Assembly (NCBI RefSeq): GCF_010729305.1
Contig: NZ_AP022574.1
Location: 1,612,001 to 1,676,000 of the forward strand
From: Mycolicibacterium psychrotolerans
GTDB lineage: Bacteria > Actinomycetota > Actinomycetes > Mycobacteriales > Mycobacteriaceae
Reading direction: 5' to 3'
Length of the DNA: 64,000 nucleotides
Position numbers and translations under genes: made by a program. Shown piece by piece: positions 34,372 to 43,358 of this stretch (within the stretch, counting starts at the first letter, position 1; each line of letters begins with the position of its first letter). The notes under the pieces were generated by a model that was given only the letters and a program-made list of their open reading frames with translations, did no database searches and was not told the DNA's origin.

Positions 34372-35569
34372 TGCGCAAGCGCCGAGACGGCCGGTGGTGG
34401 CGTCGCGGCGCTGGCTCGCGGTCGCCGCGGCGACGTTTGCGGTCGCCTGGGGAGGTAACGAGTTCACCCCGCTGCTGGTCATGTACCGCGAGGGCGAGCG
34501 CTTCTCCGCGCTGACGGTCGACCTGCTGCTGTTCGCCTACGTGCTGGGTATCGTCCCTGCGCTGCTGATCGGCGGACCGCTCTCGGACCGCTTCGGCCGT
34601 CGCCCGCTGATGCTGCCTGCTCCGTTGCTCGCCGCGGCCGGCTCGCTGATCCTCGCCGCGGGCGCGCAGTCGGCGCCGGTACTCGCCGCGGGTCGGGTGT
34701 TCAGCGGGCTCGCGCTCGGCCTGGCGATGGCCGTGGGCGGCAGCTGGCTCAAGGAACTGTCGGCTCCGCCGTGGGGCGACGGAACAGCCGGCGCCAGGCG
34801 CGCCGCCATGAGCCTGACGGCGGGATTCGGCCTCGGGGCAGGCGCGGCGGGGCTGCTCGCCCAGTGGGGTCCGGCGCCCGCGGTGCTGTCCTACGCCTGC
34901 AATGCCGCCATGGCTCTGGCGGCCGCGGCGGTGCTCACCGTCGCGCCCGAGACGCGGCAGCGGCACGACTCCGGCCGCCCGTGGTGGACGGACCTGGCCG
35001 TCCCGGCACCGGCCCGGCGCCGCTTCCTGCTCGTCGTGCTGCCGGTCGCGCCGTGGGTGTTCGGTGCGGCGGGCTCGGCCTACGCGGTGTTGCCCGCGTT
35101 GATGACCGACCGCGCAGGCGGCACGCCGATCGCTTTCTCGGCGCTGCTGTGCGTCGTGGCGCTGGGGGTGGGTTTCGCGGTGCAGCAGGCCGGACGGGCA
35201 CTGGGCGCCGACGGTCCCCGCGGCGTGGCGATCGCGCTGCTGCTGCTCGTCGCGGGCATGGGTTGCGCCGCGTGGGCGGCCGCGGTGTTGACGGTGCCCG
35301 CGGCGCTCGTCGCGGCCGCGGTGCTCGGCGCCGGGTACGGGATGGCACTGCTGGCCGGTCTGCAGGAGATCCAGCGCCTCGCCGGCCCCGACGACCTGGC
35401 CGGGATGATCGCGCTGTTCTACAGCCTCAGCTATCTGGGCTTCGGCGTCCCCGCCGTGCTGGCGTTCGCCTTTGCGTCGGGGGTGAGCTACCCGGTGATG
35501 TTCGGCGTGGGAGCAGCCGTCGCGCTCGGCTGCCTGGTTGTCACGCTGACAGGGGCCCGGCGGTCCTAG
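34361..35569 (+). CDS. MFS transporter
   Basis: A 402-aa major facilitator with about 12 membrane helices. The MFS loop 2-3 signature GGPLSDRFGRRPLML is at residues about 68-82. Sequences between helices 4 and 6 (GLALGLAMAVGGSWLKEL) fit drug- or metabolite-type exporters. GTG 34361 is taken as start because TATAGT lies 7 nt upstream, suggesting a leaderless mRNA; GTG 34352 and GTG 34394 are in frame alternatives. The TetR gene starts 9 bp after its stop, and a 23-bp palindrome covers the promoter, so this looks like an inducible efflux unit. It is divergent from kshA. Substrate is unknown. Confidence 0.85.
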   Translation: MFTIAQAPRRPVVASRRWLAVAAATFAVAWGGNEFTPLLVMYREGERFSALTVDLLLFAYVLGIVPALLIGGPLSDRFGRRPLMLPAPLLAAAGSLILAAGAQSAPVLAAGRVFSGLALGLAMAVGGSWLKELSAPPWGDGTAGARRAAMSLTAGFGLGAGAAGLLAQWGPAPAVLSYACNAAMALAAAAVLTVAPETRQRHDSGRPWWTDLAVPAPARRRFLLVVLPVAPWVFGAAGSAYAVLPALMTDRAGGTPIAFSALLCVVALGVGFAVQQAGRALGADGPRGVAIALLLLVAGMGCAAWAAAVLTVPAALVAAAVLGAGYGMALLAGLQEIQRLAGPDDLAGMIALFYSLSYLGFGVPAVLAFAFASGVSYPVMFGVGAAVALGCLVVTLTGARRS

Positions 35570-35578
35570 GGTTGGCGG

Positions 35579-36154
35579 ATGGCCACCCGCCGCGGACGTC
35601 CCCGCAGTGAGGCGGTGCGCAGCGCCGTGCTCGCCGCCGCGGCCGACCTGGCGCGCCACGGCGGCCCCGGCGCGGCGACGATCGACGCCATCGCACGGCG
35701 CGCGGAAGTCAGCCGCACCACCATCTACAAGTGGTGGCCGTCCGCAGCGGCGATCGTGCTCGAGGGTCTACTCGACTCCGTGCGCGAATCGATCGTGCGC
35801 CCACCGGGAAGCACGACCGTGCAGGCGCTGGTCCATCACGTCGGCGCCCTCAACGCGATCCTCGCCGACCCGACCGTCGGCCCGCTGCTGCGCAATGTGA
35901 TGGCTGCTGCGGCAGGTGATCCGGCCATCCAGTCGGCGCTGCTCGACCAGTGGATCGAGCCGCGGCGCGGGGCGGTGGTGACGACGCTTCTCGACGCCGT
36001 CGCCACCGGCGAGCTCGATGGTGACACCGACATCGAGGTGGTGGTCGACGCACTGGTGTCACCGCCGTACTACCGGCTGGTGTTCGGCATGCCGCCGCTG
36101 ACCGAGGAGGCGGTCGACGCCCTCGTCGACACGGTGTGGAGCGGCTGCGCCTAG
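35579..36154 (+). CDS. TetR-family regulator
   Basis: A 191-aa TetR repressor. The N-terminal HTH is ATIDAIARRAEVSRTTIYKWWPS (about residues 34-56), a close fit to the family, preceded by RGRPRSEAVRSAVLAAAADLARHG. The C-terminal ligand domain resembles the TetR_C group with LLRNVMAAAAGDPAIQSALLDQWIEPRR. It follows the MFS gene by 9 bp and probably represses it through the palindrome at 34349-34371. Its stop and that of the convergent LLM gene share the sequence CTAG (36151-36154). Confidence 0.88.
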   Translation: MATRRGRPRSEAVRSAVLAAAADLARHGGPGAATIDAIARRAEVSRTTIYKWWPSAAAIVLEGLLDSVRESIVRPPGSTTVQALVHHVGALNAILADPTVGPLLRNVMAAAAGDPAIQSALLDQWIEPRRGAVVTTLLDAVATGELDGDTDIEVVVDALVSPPYYRLVFGMPPLTEEAVDALVDTVWSGCA

Positions 36155-37032
36155 CGGTCCTGCCAGCCGGAGTGGATGTATGTGTCGGCGAACCGCTTCA
36201 GCGAGTCCTTCTTCTGCTCGATCGGCGCGTCGAAGCCGAGTCCGTCGAACACCCAGGGGATCACGATGTTGTCGGTGACGCCGGCCTCGGCGAGCTCACG
36301 ATGGCCGTCGACGCCGAACTTGTCGATGCAGACGGCCTGAAACTCGAACGGTTCATCGGCCCGGCCGTACTCGGCGCGCAGCGCGTTGAGCTTGCCGATG
36401 GTCTCGGCGAGTTGCTCGCCGGTCATCATCGCGCTGGTCCATCCGTCGCCGACGCGGGCGGCGCGCTTGAGTGCGACGTCGGTGTCGCCGCCGACGTAGA
36501 ACGGCACCGGTCTGCTCGGCGCGGGGCTCATCTGCAACCGGTCGAAGTCGTAGAACTCGCCGTGGAATTCGACCATGCCGCCGCCGAGCACGAGCTTGAT
36601 CACCTCGATCATCTCGTCGACGCGCTTGCCCCGCTTGGCGTAGGGCACTCCGCACCACTCGAACTCCTCTGGTGCCCAGCCGATTCCGACGCCGAAACCG
36701 AACCGGTCACCCGTCAGGTTCGCCACCGAGCCGACCTGACGCGCCAGCAGCAGCGGGTTGCGCGAGCCGAGCTTCATCACGTTGGTGTAGAAGCGCAGCG
36801 TCGAGGTCACCGCCCCCATCGCGCCCGCGGCGATCAGCGGGTCGACCCACGGGGTGTCCTCGTTCCACATCCGCGAGCCGTCCGGTGTGTACGGGTAGTC
36901 CGCGGACTGCTTCTCCATGTAGAACAGCGAGTCGGGCAGCGCGATCGAGTCGAAGCCGACCTCTTCGGCGGTGCGGGCGATCTCGAGCAGCTGGTCGATG
37001 GGCCCCATCGCCACGCTGCAGGTGTACTGCAT
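36151..37032 (-). CDS. LLM-class (F420-dependent type) flavin oxidoreductase
   Basis: A 293-aa luciferase-like TIM barrel. Landmarks are GFDSIALPDSLFYMEKQ (about residues 24-40), TLRFYTNVMKLGSRNPLLLARQVGSVANLTGDRFGFGVGIGW (about 75-116) and PFYVGGDTDVALKRAARVGDGW. Such proteins in mycobacteria mostly use F420 for reduction or oxidation of cyclic or CoA substrates. ATG 37032 overlaps the ltp3 stop (TGATG), placing it at the end of the DUF35-ltp4-ltp3 operon under KstR. This position differs from the M. tuberculosis gene order as I recall it. Substrate unknown. Confidence 0.85.
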   Translation of the reverse strand: MQYTCSVAMGPIDQLLEIARTAEEVGFDSIALPDSLFYMEKQSADYPYTPDGSRMWNEDTPWVDPLIAAGAMGAVTSTLRFYTNVMKLGSRNPLLLARQVGSVANLTGDRFGFGVGIGWAPEEFEWCGVPYAKRGKRVDEMIEVIKLVLGGGMVEFHGEFYDFDRLQMSPAPSRPVPFYVGGDTDVALKRAARVGDGWTSAMMTGEQLAETIGKLNALRAEYGRADEPFEFQAVCIDKFGVDGHRELAEAGVTDNIVIPWVFDGLGFDAPIEQKKDSLKRFADTYIHSGWQDR

Positions 37033-38207
37033 CACGCGCCGCGCTTGTCGCTCGAGACGACCCACATCGAGTAGTACTGTGCGCCACCGCCGTACGCGTG
37101 ACCCAAGGCTTTGCGCGCGCCCGGAACCTGGTGGTCGCCGCCCTTGCCCATCACCTGGATCGCCGACTCCGCGAAGCGGATCATGCCGGAGGCGCCGATC
37201 GGATTCGACGACAGGACCCCTCCGGACGGGTTGAACGGGATCCGCCCGCCGATGGCGGTCTCGCCGGCCTCGGTCAGCTTCCAGCCTTCACCCTCCGCGG
37301 CGAAGCCGAGGCTCTCCAGCCACATCGGCTCGTACCACGAGAACGGCACGTACACCTCGCCCACGTCGATCTCGTCGATCGGACTGGTGATCCCGGCGGC
37401 CTTCCACAGCGCCGCCGCGGCGTCCCGGCTGGCCCGCGGATTGACCTGATCGCGGCCCGCGTAGGCCAGCGGTTCGGTGCGCAGCGCGGTGGCGTGGATC
37501 CACGCCACCGGATGTCCGTCGGCGACACGGGCGTCGGCGCTGGCCTCGTCCCCGATCACCAGCGCGGCCGCACCGTCCGAGGACGGGCACGTCTCGTCGT
37601 AGCGGATCGGATCCCACAGCATCGGGGACGCCATCACCTTCTCCAGCGTGATGTCCGGCTGGTGCAGATGCGCGAGCGGGTTCTTGGCGCCGTTGAGCCG
37701 GTCCTTGACCGCCACCATCGCGCCGATGTGAGTCGGCGCACCAGAGCGGCGGATGTAGGCGCGCACGTGCGGAGCGAAGTAGCCGCCCGCACCGGCACCG
37801 ACGGGCTTGGTGAACGGAACCGGAATGCTCAGCGCCCACATGGCATTCGACTCGGACTGCTTCTCCCATGCCATCGTCAGCACCCGGCGGTACTTGCCCG
37901 ACTGCACCAGACTGGTCGCGACGATCGCCGTCGATCCGCCGACCGAACCGGCGGTGTGCACGCGGATCAGCGGCTTGTTCGTCGCGCCGGTCGCGTCGGC
38001 CATGAACAGTTCGGGCATCATCACGCCCTCGAAGAAGTCCGGCGCCTTGCCCACGACCACCGCGTCGATGTCGGCCATCGTCACGCCCGCGTCAGCCAGC
38101 GCGCGGTCGATCGCCTCGCGGACCAGGCCGTTCATCGAGACGTCCTTGCGCTTGGCGACGTACTTGGTCTGGCCGGTGCCCAGGACGGCGGCGAGATTCT
38201 TTGCCAT
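37032..38207 (-). CDS. ltp3: Ltp3, thiolase-fold steroid side-chain protein
   Basis: A 391-aa SCPx-type thiolase-like protein, orthologue of Rv3523 (394 aa). In Rhodococcus, ltp3 and ltp4 are required for degrading C24-branched sterol side chains, where they act as aldolases and not as thiolases. Thiolase-fold landmarks are VHTAGSVGGSTAIVATSLVQSG (about residues 83-104, Ala-Gly-Ser where thiolases have the Cys) and NPSGGVLSSNPIGASG near residue 330. The lack of the thiolase nucleophile supports the aldolase view. It lies 2 nt after ltp4 and overlaps the LLM gene. Confidence 0.92.
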   Translation of the reverse strand: MAKNLAAVLGTGQTKYVAKRKDVSMNGLVREAIDRALADAGVTMADIDAVVVGKAPDFFEGVMMPELFMADATGATNKPLIRVHTAGSVGGSTAIVATSLVQSGKYRRVLTMAWEKQSESNAMWALSIPVPFTKPVGAGAGGYFAPHVRAYIRRSGAPTHIGAMVAVKDRLNGAKNPLAHLHQPDITLEKVMASPMLWDPIRYDETCPSSDGAAALVIGDEASADARVADGHPVAWIHATALRTEPLAYAGRDQVNPRASRDAAAALWKAAGITSPIDEIDVGEVYVPFSWYEPMWLESLGFAAEGEGWKLTEAGETAIGGRIPFNPSGGVLSSNPIGASGMIRFAESAIQVMGKGGDHQVPGARKALGHAYGGGAQYYSMWVVSSDKRGA

Positions 38208-38209
38208 GC

Positions 38210-39262
38210 TTACTTGCCCTCCATAACAGCAACCAGATTCTGTTGCAGCGCAGGCCCGCTCGTCGCGTGCGCGAGCACGCGGGAGGCGTTGCCGTCGAAG
38301 ATGTGCCGGGCGGCGAAGCCGATACGCTCCAGCCCGGCCGAGAACATCGGGTTGGCGGCGAGCGCGCCGCCGGACGGGTTTATCGTCGTCGCATCACCGA
38401 GGCCGGTGGCCTCTTTGAGGATCAGCTGCTGGTGGCTGAACGGTGCGTAGACCTCGGCGATCTCGATCGAGGAGGCATCCCCTCCGGTCGCGGCCTGCGC
38501 CGACGCCGCCGTCGACGGCGACGTCGTCAGATCGCGGGCGCCGAGCACGGGGGTCTCGATGCGATGCTCGAAACCGGTGATCCAGGCGGGCCGCTCCCGC
38601 AGCTCACGGGCGCGGTCGCCGGCGGCCAGCACGATCGCCGAGGCGCCGTCGGTGATCGGCGCGATGTCGTGGCGGCGCAACGGTTCTGCGAAGTACGGGC
38701 GCTCCAGCAGCTCCTCGATGCTTCCGCCCTCGAGGCGGTCGACGCGGGGTGCGGCGTTGAGCGAGTCGAGAGCCACCTGGGCCATCTGCTCGGCGGTCCA
38801 CTTGCCCGCGTCCAGCCCGAAGCGTGCCTGCAGCCCGGCCATGCTGACCGAGTCCGGCCACAGCGGTGCGACGGTGTACGGGTCGGTCTGCAGCGCGAGC
38901 ACGCGGCGCAGGGTGCCGGCGCTGGACTTGCCGAAGCCGTACACCAGCGCGGTCTCCACCTCGCCGGTGAGGATCTTGATGTAGGCCTCGTACAGCGCCC
39001 AGGCGGCGTCCATCTCGACGTGCGACTCGTTGATCGGCGGTACCGCCCCGATCGAGTCGATCGCGGAGATGAACGAAAACGCGCGGCCGGCAAGGTAATC
39101 CGAGGATCCTGAGCACCAGAACCCGATGTCGGGAACCCCGATGCCCAACTCGGCGTAGATCTCGGCGAAGCACGGCATGAGCATCTCGACGCCGTTGGTG
39201 GTGCCGTCGGTGCGGCGGACATGCGGTGCGTGCGCGAAGCCGACCACTGCTACGTCAGTCAT
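38210..39262 (-). CDS. ltp4: Ltp4, thiolase-fold steroid side-chain protein
   Basis: A 350-aa thiolase-like protein, orthologue of Rv3522 (354 aa) and paralogue of Ltp3, its likely partner. It has the layout of the SCPx group (FWCSGSSDYLAGRAFSF near residues 47-63, NPSGGALAANPMFSAGL near 288-304) without a clear thiolase cysteine. The adjacent DUF35 protein probably completes the complex, as DUF35 does for Ltp2. It starts 11 nt after the DUF35 gene. Probable role: retro-aldol cleavage of branched (plant-sterol type) side chains. Confidence 0.92.
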   Translation of the reverse strand: MTDVAVVGFAHAPHVRRTDGTTNGVEMLMPCFAEIYAELGIGVPDIGFWCSGSSDYLAGRAFSFISAIDSIGAVPPINESHVEMDAAWALYEAYIKILTGEVETALVYGFGKSSAGTLRRVLALQTDPYTVAPLWPDSVSMAGLQARFGLDAGKWTAEQMAQVALDSLNAAPRVDRLEGGSIEELLERPYFAEPLRRHDIAPITDGASAIVLAAGDRARELRERPAWITGFEHRIETPVLGARDLTTSPSTAASAQAATGGDASSIEIAEVYAPFSHQQLILKEATGLGDATTINPSGGALAANPMFSAGLERIGFAARHIFDGNASRVLAHATSGPALQQNLVAVMEGK

Positions 39263-39273
39263 GGTTTCCCTTG

Positions 39274-40275
39274 TCAGAGGTGATGCTTGTAGGTGTCGTA
39301 CTCGGCGTCGGGTTCACCCGTCGGCCGGAAGTACTCGATGTTGTCGATGCCCAGCCCCCATTCCTCGCGGGGCTTCCAGACCGCCTGGACGCGCATGCCC
39401 ATCCGGACCTCGTTGGCGTCGATGTCCGACACCAGGTGCAGGACCGGGATGTCGGCGCCGTCGAGCAGCACGTAGGCCGCGACGTAGGGCGGCTTGATGC
39501 GCTGCCCCGCGAACGGGATGTTGATGATCGCGAACGTGGTGACGGTGCCCGTGTCGGCCAGCTCGACGAACTGATCGAGCGGTTGGCCGGTGGCCGGGTT
39601 GGCTTCGCGCGGCGGAAAATACACCTTTCCATCGGAATGTGGGCCGCCGGAGCGGGCGCCCAGCAAGGTGCCCTTCTCCAGCGCGCGCAGGAACGCGCTC
39701 TCGGGCATCGACGCGGTGTGCTGGATCTCGATCGAGGTCGGCACGACGAGCATCGTGACGGGGTCGAGTCCCTCAGCAGGCGCCGGCACCTCCTCGGCCT
39801 GGTCGCCGAGCGCGAAGTAGGCGATGTCGGTGATGGCGCCGACGGTCTCCTCGGCCCAGTGGGCGTGCACCCGCGCGCCGGTGCTGACGGCCTCGGGACC
39901 GTCGGCCGCGACGGCGTGCAACAGGGGGGTGTCGGCGCCGTCGAGGCGGATCAGCGCCCATGCGAACGGCCGGTCCGACGGCTGCCCCTCCAGCGGCTCG
40001 GGCTGCCACGTCCACGACAGCACCGTGCCGACGCTGGCCACCGGTACGATCTCGGTCAATTGTTCGTAGGTGACGGGGTCGTACTCCGCCGGCGGAACGT
40101 GCACCCGGCCGTCGGATCCGCGCACCCCGACAATGCGTCGCTCGCGCAGAGCGGTGAAGAACTCGCCGAGGAGTGGTCCGACTGAACGGGTGTAGTCGAA
40201 TGCGAGCCTCAACGGCGCTGACAGCGGCGGCTCATGCGTGTCGATCTGCACCGGACTGCTTTGGCTGGTGGTCAC
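39274..40275 (-). CDS. DUF35/OB-fold acyl-CoA-associated protein (Rv3521-like)
   Basis: A 333-aa protein with two DUF35-type OB-fold halves: around residues 75-145 (GTVLSWTWQPEPLEGQPSDRPFAWALIRLDGADTPLLHAV) and around 250-320 (GTVTTFAIINIPFAGQRIKPPYVAAYVLLDGADIPVLHLV); the two share the pattern LDGADxPxLHxV, an internal duplication. Zinc-ribbon cysteines are absent. By analogy with ChsH2-Ltp2 it likely docks Ltp3/Ltp4 and binds the CoA substrate. The GTG at 40275 directly follows the KstR-type box; the mRNA may be leaderless. Orthologue of Rv3521 by order. Confidence 0.87.
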   Translation of the reverse strand: MTTSQSSPVQIDTHEPPLSAPLRLAFDYTRSVGPLLGEFFTALRERRIVGVRGSDGRVHVPPAEYDPVTYEQLTEIVPVASVGTVLSWTWQPEPLEGQPSDRPFAWALIRLDGADTPLLHAVAADGPEAVSTGARVHAHWAEETVGAITDIAYFALGDQAEEVPAPAEGLDPVTMLVVPTSIEIQHTASMPESAFLRALEKGTLLGARSGGPHSDGKVYFPPREANPATGQPLDQFVELADTGTVTTFAIINIPFAGQRIKPPYVAAYVLLDGADIPVLHLVSDIDANEVRMGMRVQAVWKPREEWGLGIDNIEYFRPTGEPDAEYDTYKHHL

Positions 40276-40284
40276 GGCATCGAG

Positions 40285-40298
40285 TAGAACAGGTTCTA
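40285..40298. promoter_or_regulatory. KstR-type operator between the DUF35 operon and the LLM gene
   Basis: TAGAACAGGTTCTA, palindromic except for the central pair. It lies in the 58-bp gap between divergent GTG 40275 and ATG 40334. Confidence 0.9.
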
Positions 40299-40333
40299 AG
40301 AATGGTTTCAAGGACAGGTGCGGAGGCGACGGC

Positions 40334-41374
40334 ATGAAGTTGGGATTGCAGCTCGGATACTGGGGCGCGCAGCCGCCGGACAACCACGCCGAACTCGTCG
40401 CCGCGGCCGAGGACGCGGGCTTCGACACGGTGTTCACCGCCGAGGCGTGGGGCTCGGACGCCTACACCCCGCTGGCGTGGTGGGGCCGCGAGACCACCCG
40501 GATGCGTCTGGGCACCTCGGTGATCCAACTCTCCGCTCGCACCCCGACCGCGTGCGCGATGGCGGCGCTGACACTGGACCACCTGTCGGGCGGCCGGCAC
40601 ATCCTGGGCCTCGGCGTCTCCGGGCCCCAGGTGGTCGAGGGCTGGTACGGGCAGAAGTTCCCGAAACCGCTGGCCCGCACCCGCGAGTACATCGACATCC
40701 TGCGCCAGGTGTGGGCCCGGCAGGCGCCGGTGCACAGCGACGGTCCGCACTATCCACTGCCGCTGACCGGTGAGGGAACCACCGGGCTGGGGAAGAACCT
40801 GAAGCCGATCACACATCCGCTGCGCGCCGACATCCCGGTCATGCTGGGCGCCGAGGGGCCCAAGAACGTCGCGCTTGCCGCCGAGATCTGCGACGGGTGG
40901 CTGCCGATCTTCTACTCGCCGCGGATCGCGGCCATGTACAACGAGTGGCTGGACGAGGGCTTCGCCCGGCCGGGGGCGCGCCGCACCCGGGAGACGTTCG
41001 AGATCTGCGCGACGGCGCAGGTCGTCGTCACCGACGACCGCCCGGCGATCATGGAGTTGATGAAGCCGCACCTGGCGCTCTACATGGGCGGGATGGGCGC
41101 CGAGGACACCAACTTCCATGCCGACGTCTACCGCCGGATGGGCTACGCCGAGGTCGTCGACGACGTCACCCGGCTGTTCCGCAGTGGACAGAAGGACGGC
41201 AAAGAGCGAGCGGCGAAGGTCATTCCCGACGAGCTGGTCGACGACTCGGCGATCGTCGGCGATCTGTCCTACGTGCAGGAGCAGGTCAAGGCGTGGGAAG
41301 CCGCCGGAGTCACGATGATGGTGGTCGGTGCCCGGTCCGCCGAACAGATCCGGGATCTCGCCGCGCTGGTGTAG
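40334..41374 (+). CDS. LLM-class F420-dependent type oxidoreductase (Rv3520c-like)
   Basis: A 346-aa luciferase-like oxidoreductase, the orthologue of Rv3520c (347 aa). Typical blocks: LQLGYWGAQPPDNHAELVAAAEDAGFDTVFTAEAWGSDAYTPL (about residues 4-46), TRMRLGTSVIQLSARTPTACAMAALTLDHLSGGRHILGLGVSGPQVVEGWYG and IPVMLGAEGPKNVALAAEICDGW. F420 is the expected cofactor in mycobacteria; the substrate in sterol degradation is unknown. ATG 40334 has GGAGG about 7 nt upstream. It shares the KstR-type box with the divergent DUF35-ltp4-ltp3 operon. Confidence 0.9.
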   Translation: MKLGLQLGYWGAQPPDNHAELVAAAEDAGFDTVFTAEAWGSDAYTPLAWWGRETTRMRLGTSVIQLSARTPTACAMAALTLDHLSGGRHILGLGVSGPQVVEGWYGQKFPKPLARTREYIDILRQVWARQAPVHSDGPHYPLPLTGEGTTGLGKNLKPITHPLRADIPVMLGAEGPKNVALAAEICDGWLPIFYSPRIAAMYNEWLDEGFARPGARRTRETFEICATAQVVVTDDRPAIMELMKPHLALYMGGMGAEDTNFHADVYRRMGYAEVVDDVTRLFRSGQKDGKERAAKVIPDELVDDSAIVGDLSYVQEQVKAWEAAGVTMMVVGARSAEQIRDLAALV

Positions 41375-41381
41375 ACAGTTC

Positions 41382-41411
41382 TTGCCGTCTGTCTAGAACA
41401 CGTTCTAGATT
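41382..41411 (+). promoter_or_regulatory. Leaderless promoter of the Rv3519-like gene and cyp142
   Basis: TTGCCG (41382-41387), 18-nt spacer, TAGATT (41406-41411), then 6 nt to the GTG at 41418. The -10 hexamer overlaps the KstR-type box, so repressor and polymerase should exclude each other. Confidence 0.6.
41394..41407. promoter_or_regulatory. KstR-type operator before the Rv3519-like gene
   Basis: TAGAACACGTTCTA, the core of the 16-bp CTAGAACACGTTCTAG, palindromic except for the two central bases, matches the KstR consensus fully. Confidence 0.92.
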
Positions 41412-41417
41412 GACGTT

Positions 41418-42140
41418 GTGACTCAACACACCATCGCCGGCACGGTCCTGACCATGCCGGTGCGTGTACGCACCGCGCACCAGCACACGGCGATGTTCGT
41501 CGTCGACGCCGACGCCGCGCAGCGGATGATCGACTACAGCGGGCTACGCGTCTGCCGCTTCGGCCGGGGTCACCGCCGATCGCTCGTGGTCCTCATGCTG
41601 ATGCGTTACGAGGACACCGATCTGGGCCAGTACTGGGAGTACGGCACCAACGTGATGGTCAATCCGCCGGGTTCGCACGCCGAGGGGCTCACGGCGCTGC
41701 AGTCCGCGGGCGCGTTCGTGCACCACCTTCCCGTCGACCAGGCCTTCACCCTCGAGGCGGGCCGCACGATTTGGGGCTACCCCAAGGTGATGGCGGATTT
41801 CTCCATCCGCACCGGGCGCACGTTCGGGTTCGACGTGCGCATCGACGGGCGGTTGGCGGTCGGCATGGACTTCAAGCCCGGGCTGCCGGTCCCCGCGGCG
41901 TTCACGTCCCGCCCGCAGGTGCATTCGACGTACTCGTATGCCGACGGCGTGATCCGGGAGACGCCCGGGGAGATGCGGATGACGGGCGTGCGCTACCGGC
42001 CCGGCGGGGTGGACCTCCGCCTCGGCGACCACCCCTACGCCGCCGAACTCGCCGCACTCGGACTGCCGAAACGCGCCCTGGTGTCGAGTTCGGCTGCCAA
42101 CGTGGACATGACATTCGGCGACGCCAAGGAGATCGTGTGA
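41418..42140 (+). CDS. Acetoacetate decarboxylase-like protein (Rv3519-like)
   Basis: A 240-aa protein of the acetoacetate decarboxylase fold. Landmarks are YWEYGTNVMVNPPG (about residues 74-87), LEAGRTIWGYPKVMADFSIR (about 113-132, with Lys near the Schiff-base lysine position of the family) and a C-terminal VDLRLGDHPYAAELAALGLP. Orthologue of Rv3519 by order; function in sterol degradation unknown, and family members include non-decarboxylases. GTG 41418 lies 6 nt after a -10-like hexamer, so it is probably leaderless. Its stop overlaps the cyp142 GTG, so both are made together. Confidence 0.87.
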   Translation: MTQHTIAGTVLTMPVRVRTAHQHTAMFVVDADAAQRMIDYSGLRVCRFGRGHRRSLVVLMLMRYEDTDLGQYWEYGTNVMVNPPGSHAEGLTALQSAGAFVHHLPVDQAFTLEAGRTIWGYPKVMADFSIRTGRTFGFDVRIDGRLAVGMDFKPGLPVPAAFTSRPQVHSTYSYADGVIRETPGEMRMTGVRYRPGGVDLRLGDHPYAAELAALGLPKRALVSSSAANVDMTFGDAKEIV

Positions 42141-43348
42141 CCGCCATTGCCCCCGCCAAGCCCGACGTCGATCTCGCCGACGGCAACTTCTACGCCGACG
42201 GTCGCGCGGCGCGGGAAGCCTACGCGTGGATGCGCGCCAACCAGCCGGTGTTCCGGGACCGCAACGGGCTGGCGGCCGCGACGACCTATCAGGCGGTGCT
42301 CGACGCCGAGCGCAACCCGGAGCTGTTCTCCAGCACCGGCGGGATCCGGCCCGACCAGCCGGGCATGCCGTACATGATCGACATGGACGATCCGTCGCAC
42401 ATCCTGCGCCGCAAGCTGGTGAACTCCGGGTTCACCCGCAAGCGCGTGATGGACAAGGTGCCCTCGATCGAGCGCCTGTGCGATGCGCTGATCGACGGGG
42501 TGTGTGAGCGCGGGGAGGCGGACTTCGTCCGCGACATCGCGGCGCCGCTGCCGATGGCCGTCATCGGGGACATGCTCGGCGTGCTGCCCGAGGAGCGCGA
42601 CAAGCTGCTCGAGTGGTCCGACGACCTGGTGTGCGGGCTGTCCTCGACGGTCGACGAGCAGACGATCCAGAAGCTGATGGACACCTTCGCCGCGTACACC
42701 GCCTTCACGATGGAGGTGATCGCCGACCGTCGCGCCAACCCGACCGACGACCTGTTCTCGGTGCTGGTCAACGCCGAGGTCGAGGGTCAGAAGATGTCCG
42801 ACGACGAGATCGTGTTCGAGACGCTGCTGATCCTCATCGGCGGCGACGAGACCACGCGCCACACGCTGTCGGGCGGCACCGAGCAGGTGCTGCGGCATCA
42901 GGATCAGTGGCAGCGGCTGCGCGCCGATCACGAGTTGCTGCCCGGCGCCATCGAGGAGATGCTGCGCTGGACGTCGCCGGTGAAGAACATGTGCCGGACG
43001 CTGACCGCCGACACCGAGTTCCACGGCACGTCGCTGACGGCCGGCGAGAAGATCATGCTGATGTTCGAGGCGGCCAACTTCGACGAGTCGGTGTTCGGCG
43101 ACCCGCATAACTTCCGTATCGACCGGAACCCGAACAGCCACTTGGCTTTCGGCTTCGGCACCCACTTCTGTCTCGGTAACCAGCTGGCCCGGCTCGAGCT
43201 GAAGATCATGATGACCAAGGTGTTGACCCGGCTGCCGGACCTGCGGCTGGCCGACGAGAACATGCTGCCGCTGCGCCCGGCGAACTTCGTCAGCGGCCTG
43301 GAGTCCATGCCGGTGGTGTTCACCCCGACCGCGAAGGTGCTCGGCTAG
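42137..43348 (+). CDS. cyp142: Cyp142, sterol side-chain hydroxylase
   Basis: A 403-aa cytochrome P450, orthologue of Rv3518c (398 aa). Like Cyp125 it oxidises the terminal side-chain carbon of cholesterol or cholestenone, with the opposite stereochemistry, and can substitute for it. The I-helix motif GGDETTRH is near residue 235, and the haem ligand is Cys345 in FGFGTHFCLGN. GTG 42137 overlaps the upstream stop (GTGA). The cluster therefore has two independent entry hydroxylases, each in a separate KstR-type operon. Confidence 0.95.
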   Translation: MTAIAPAKPDVDLADGNFYADGRAAREAYAWMRANQPVFRDRNGLAAATTYQAVLDAERNPELFSSTGGIRPDQPGMPYMIDMDDPSHILRRKLVNSGFTRKRVMDKVPSIERLCDALIDGVCERGEADFVRDIAAPLPMAVIGDMLGVLPEERDKLLEWSDDLVCGLSSTVDEQTIQKLMDTFAAYTAFTMEVIADRRANPTDDLFSVLVNAEVEGQKMSDDEIVFETLLILIGGDETTRHTLSGGTEQVLRHQDQWQRLRADHELLPGAIEEMLRWTSPVKNMCRTLTADTEFHGTSLTAGEKIMLMFEAANFDESVFGDPHNFRIDRNPNSHLAFGFGTHFCLGNQLARLELKIMMTKVLTRLPDLRLADENMLPLRPANFVSGLESMPVVFTPTAKVLG

Positions 43349-43358
43349 CCTCCCCAGC

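Noticed and set aside
34186..34482. N-terminal extension of KshA by about 100 residues
   Set aside because: It would read through the KstR-type box and into the divergent transporter region; the GTG at 34185 has a good ribosome site and a known-length product.
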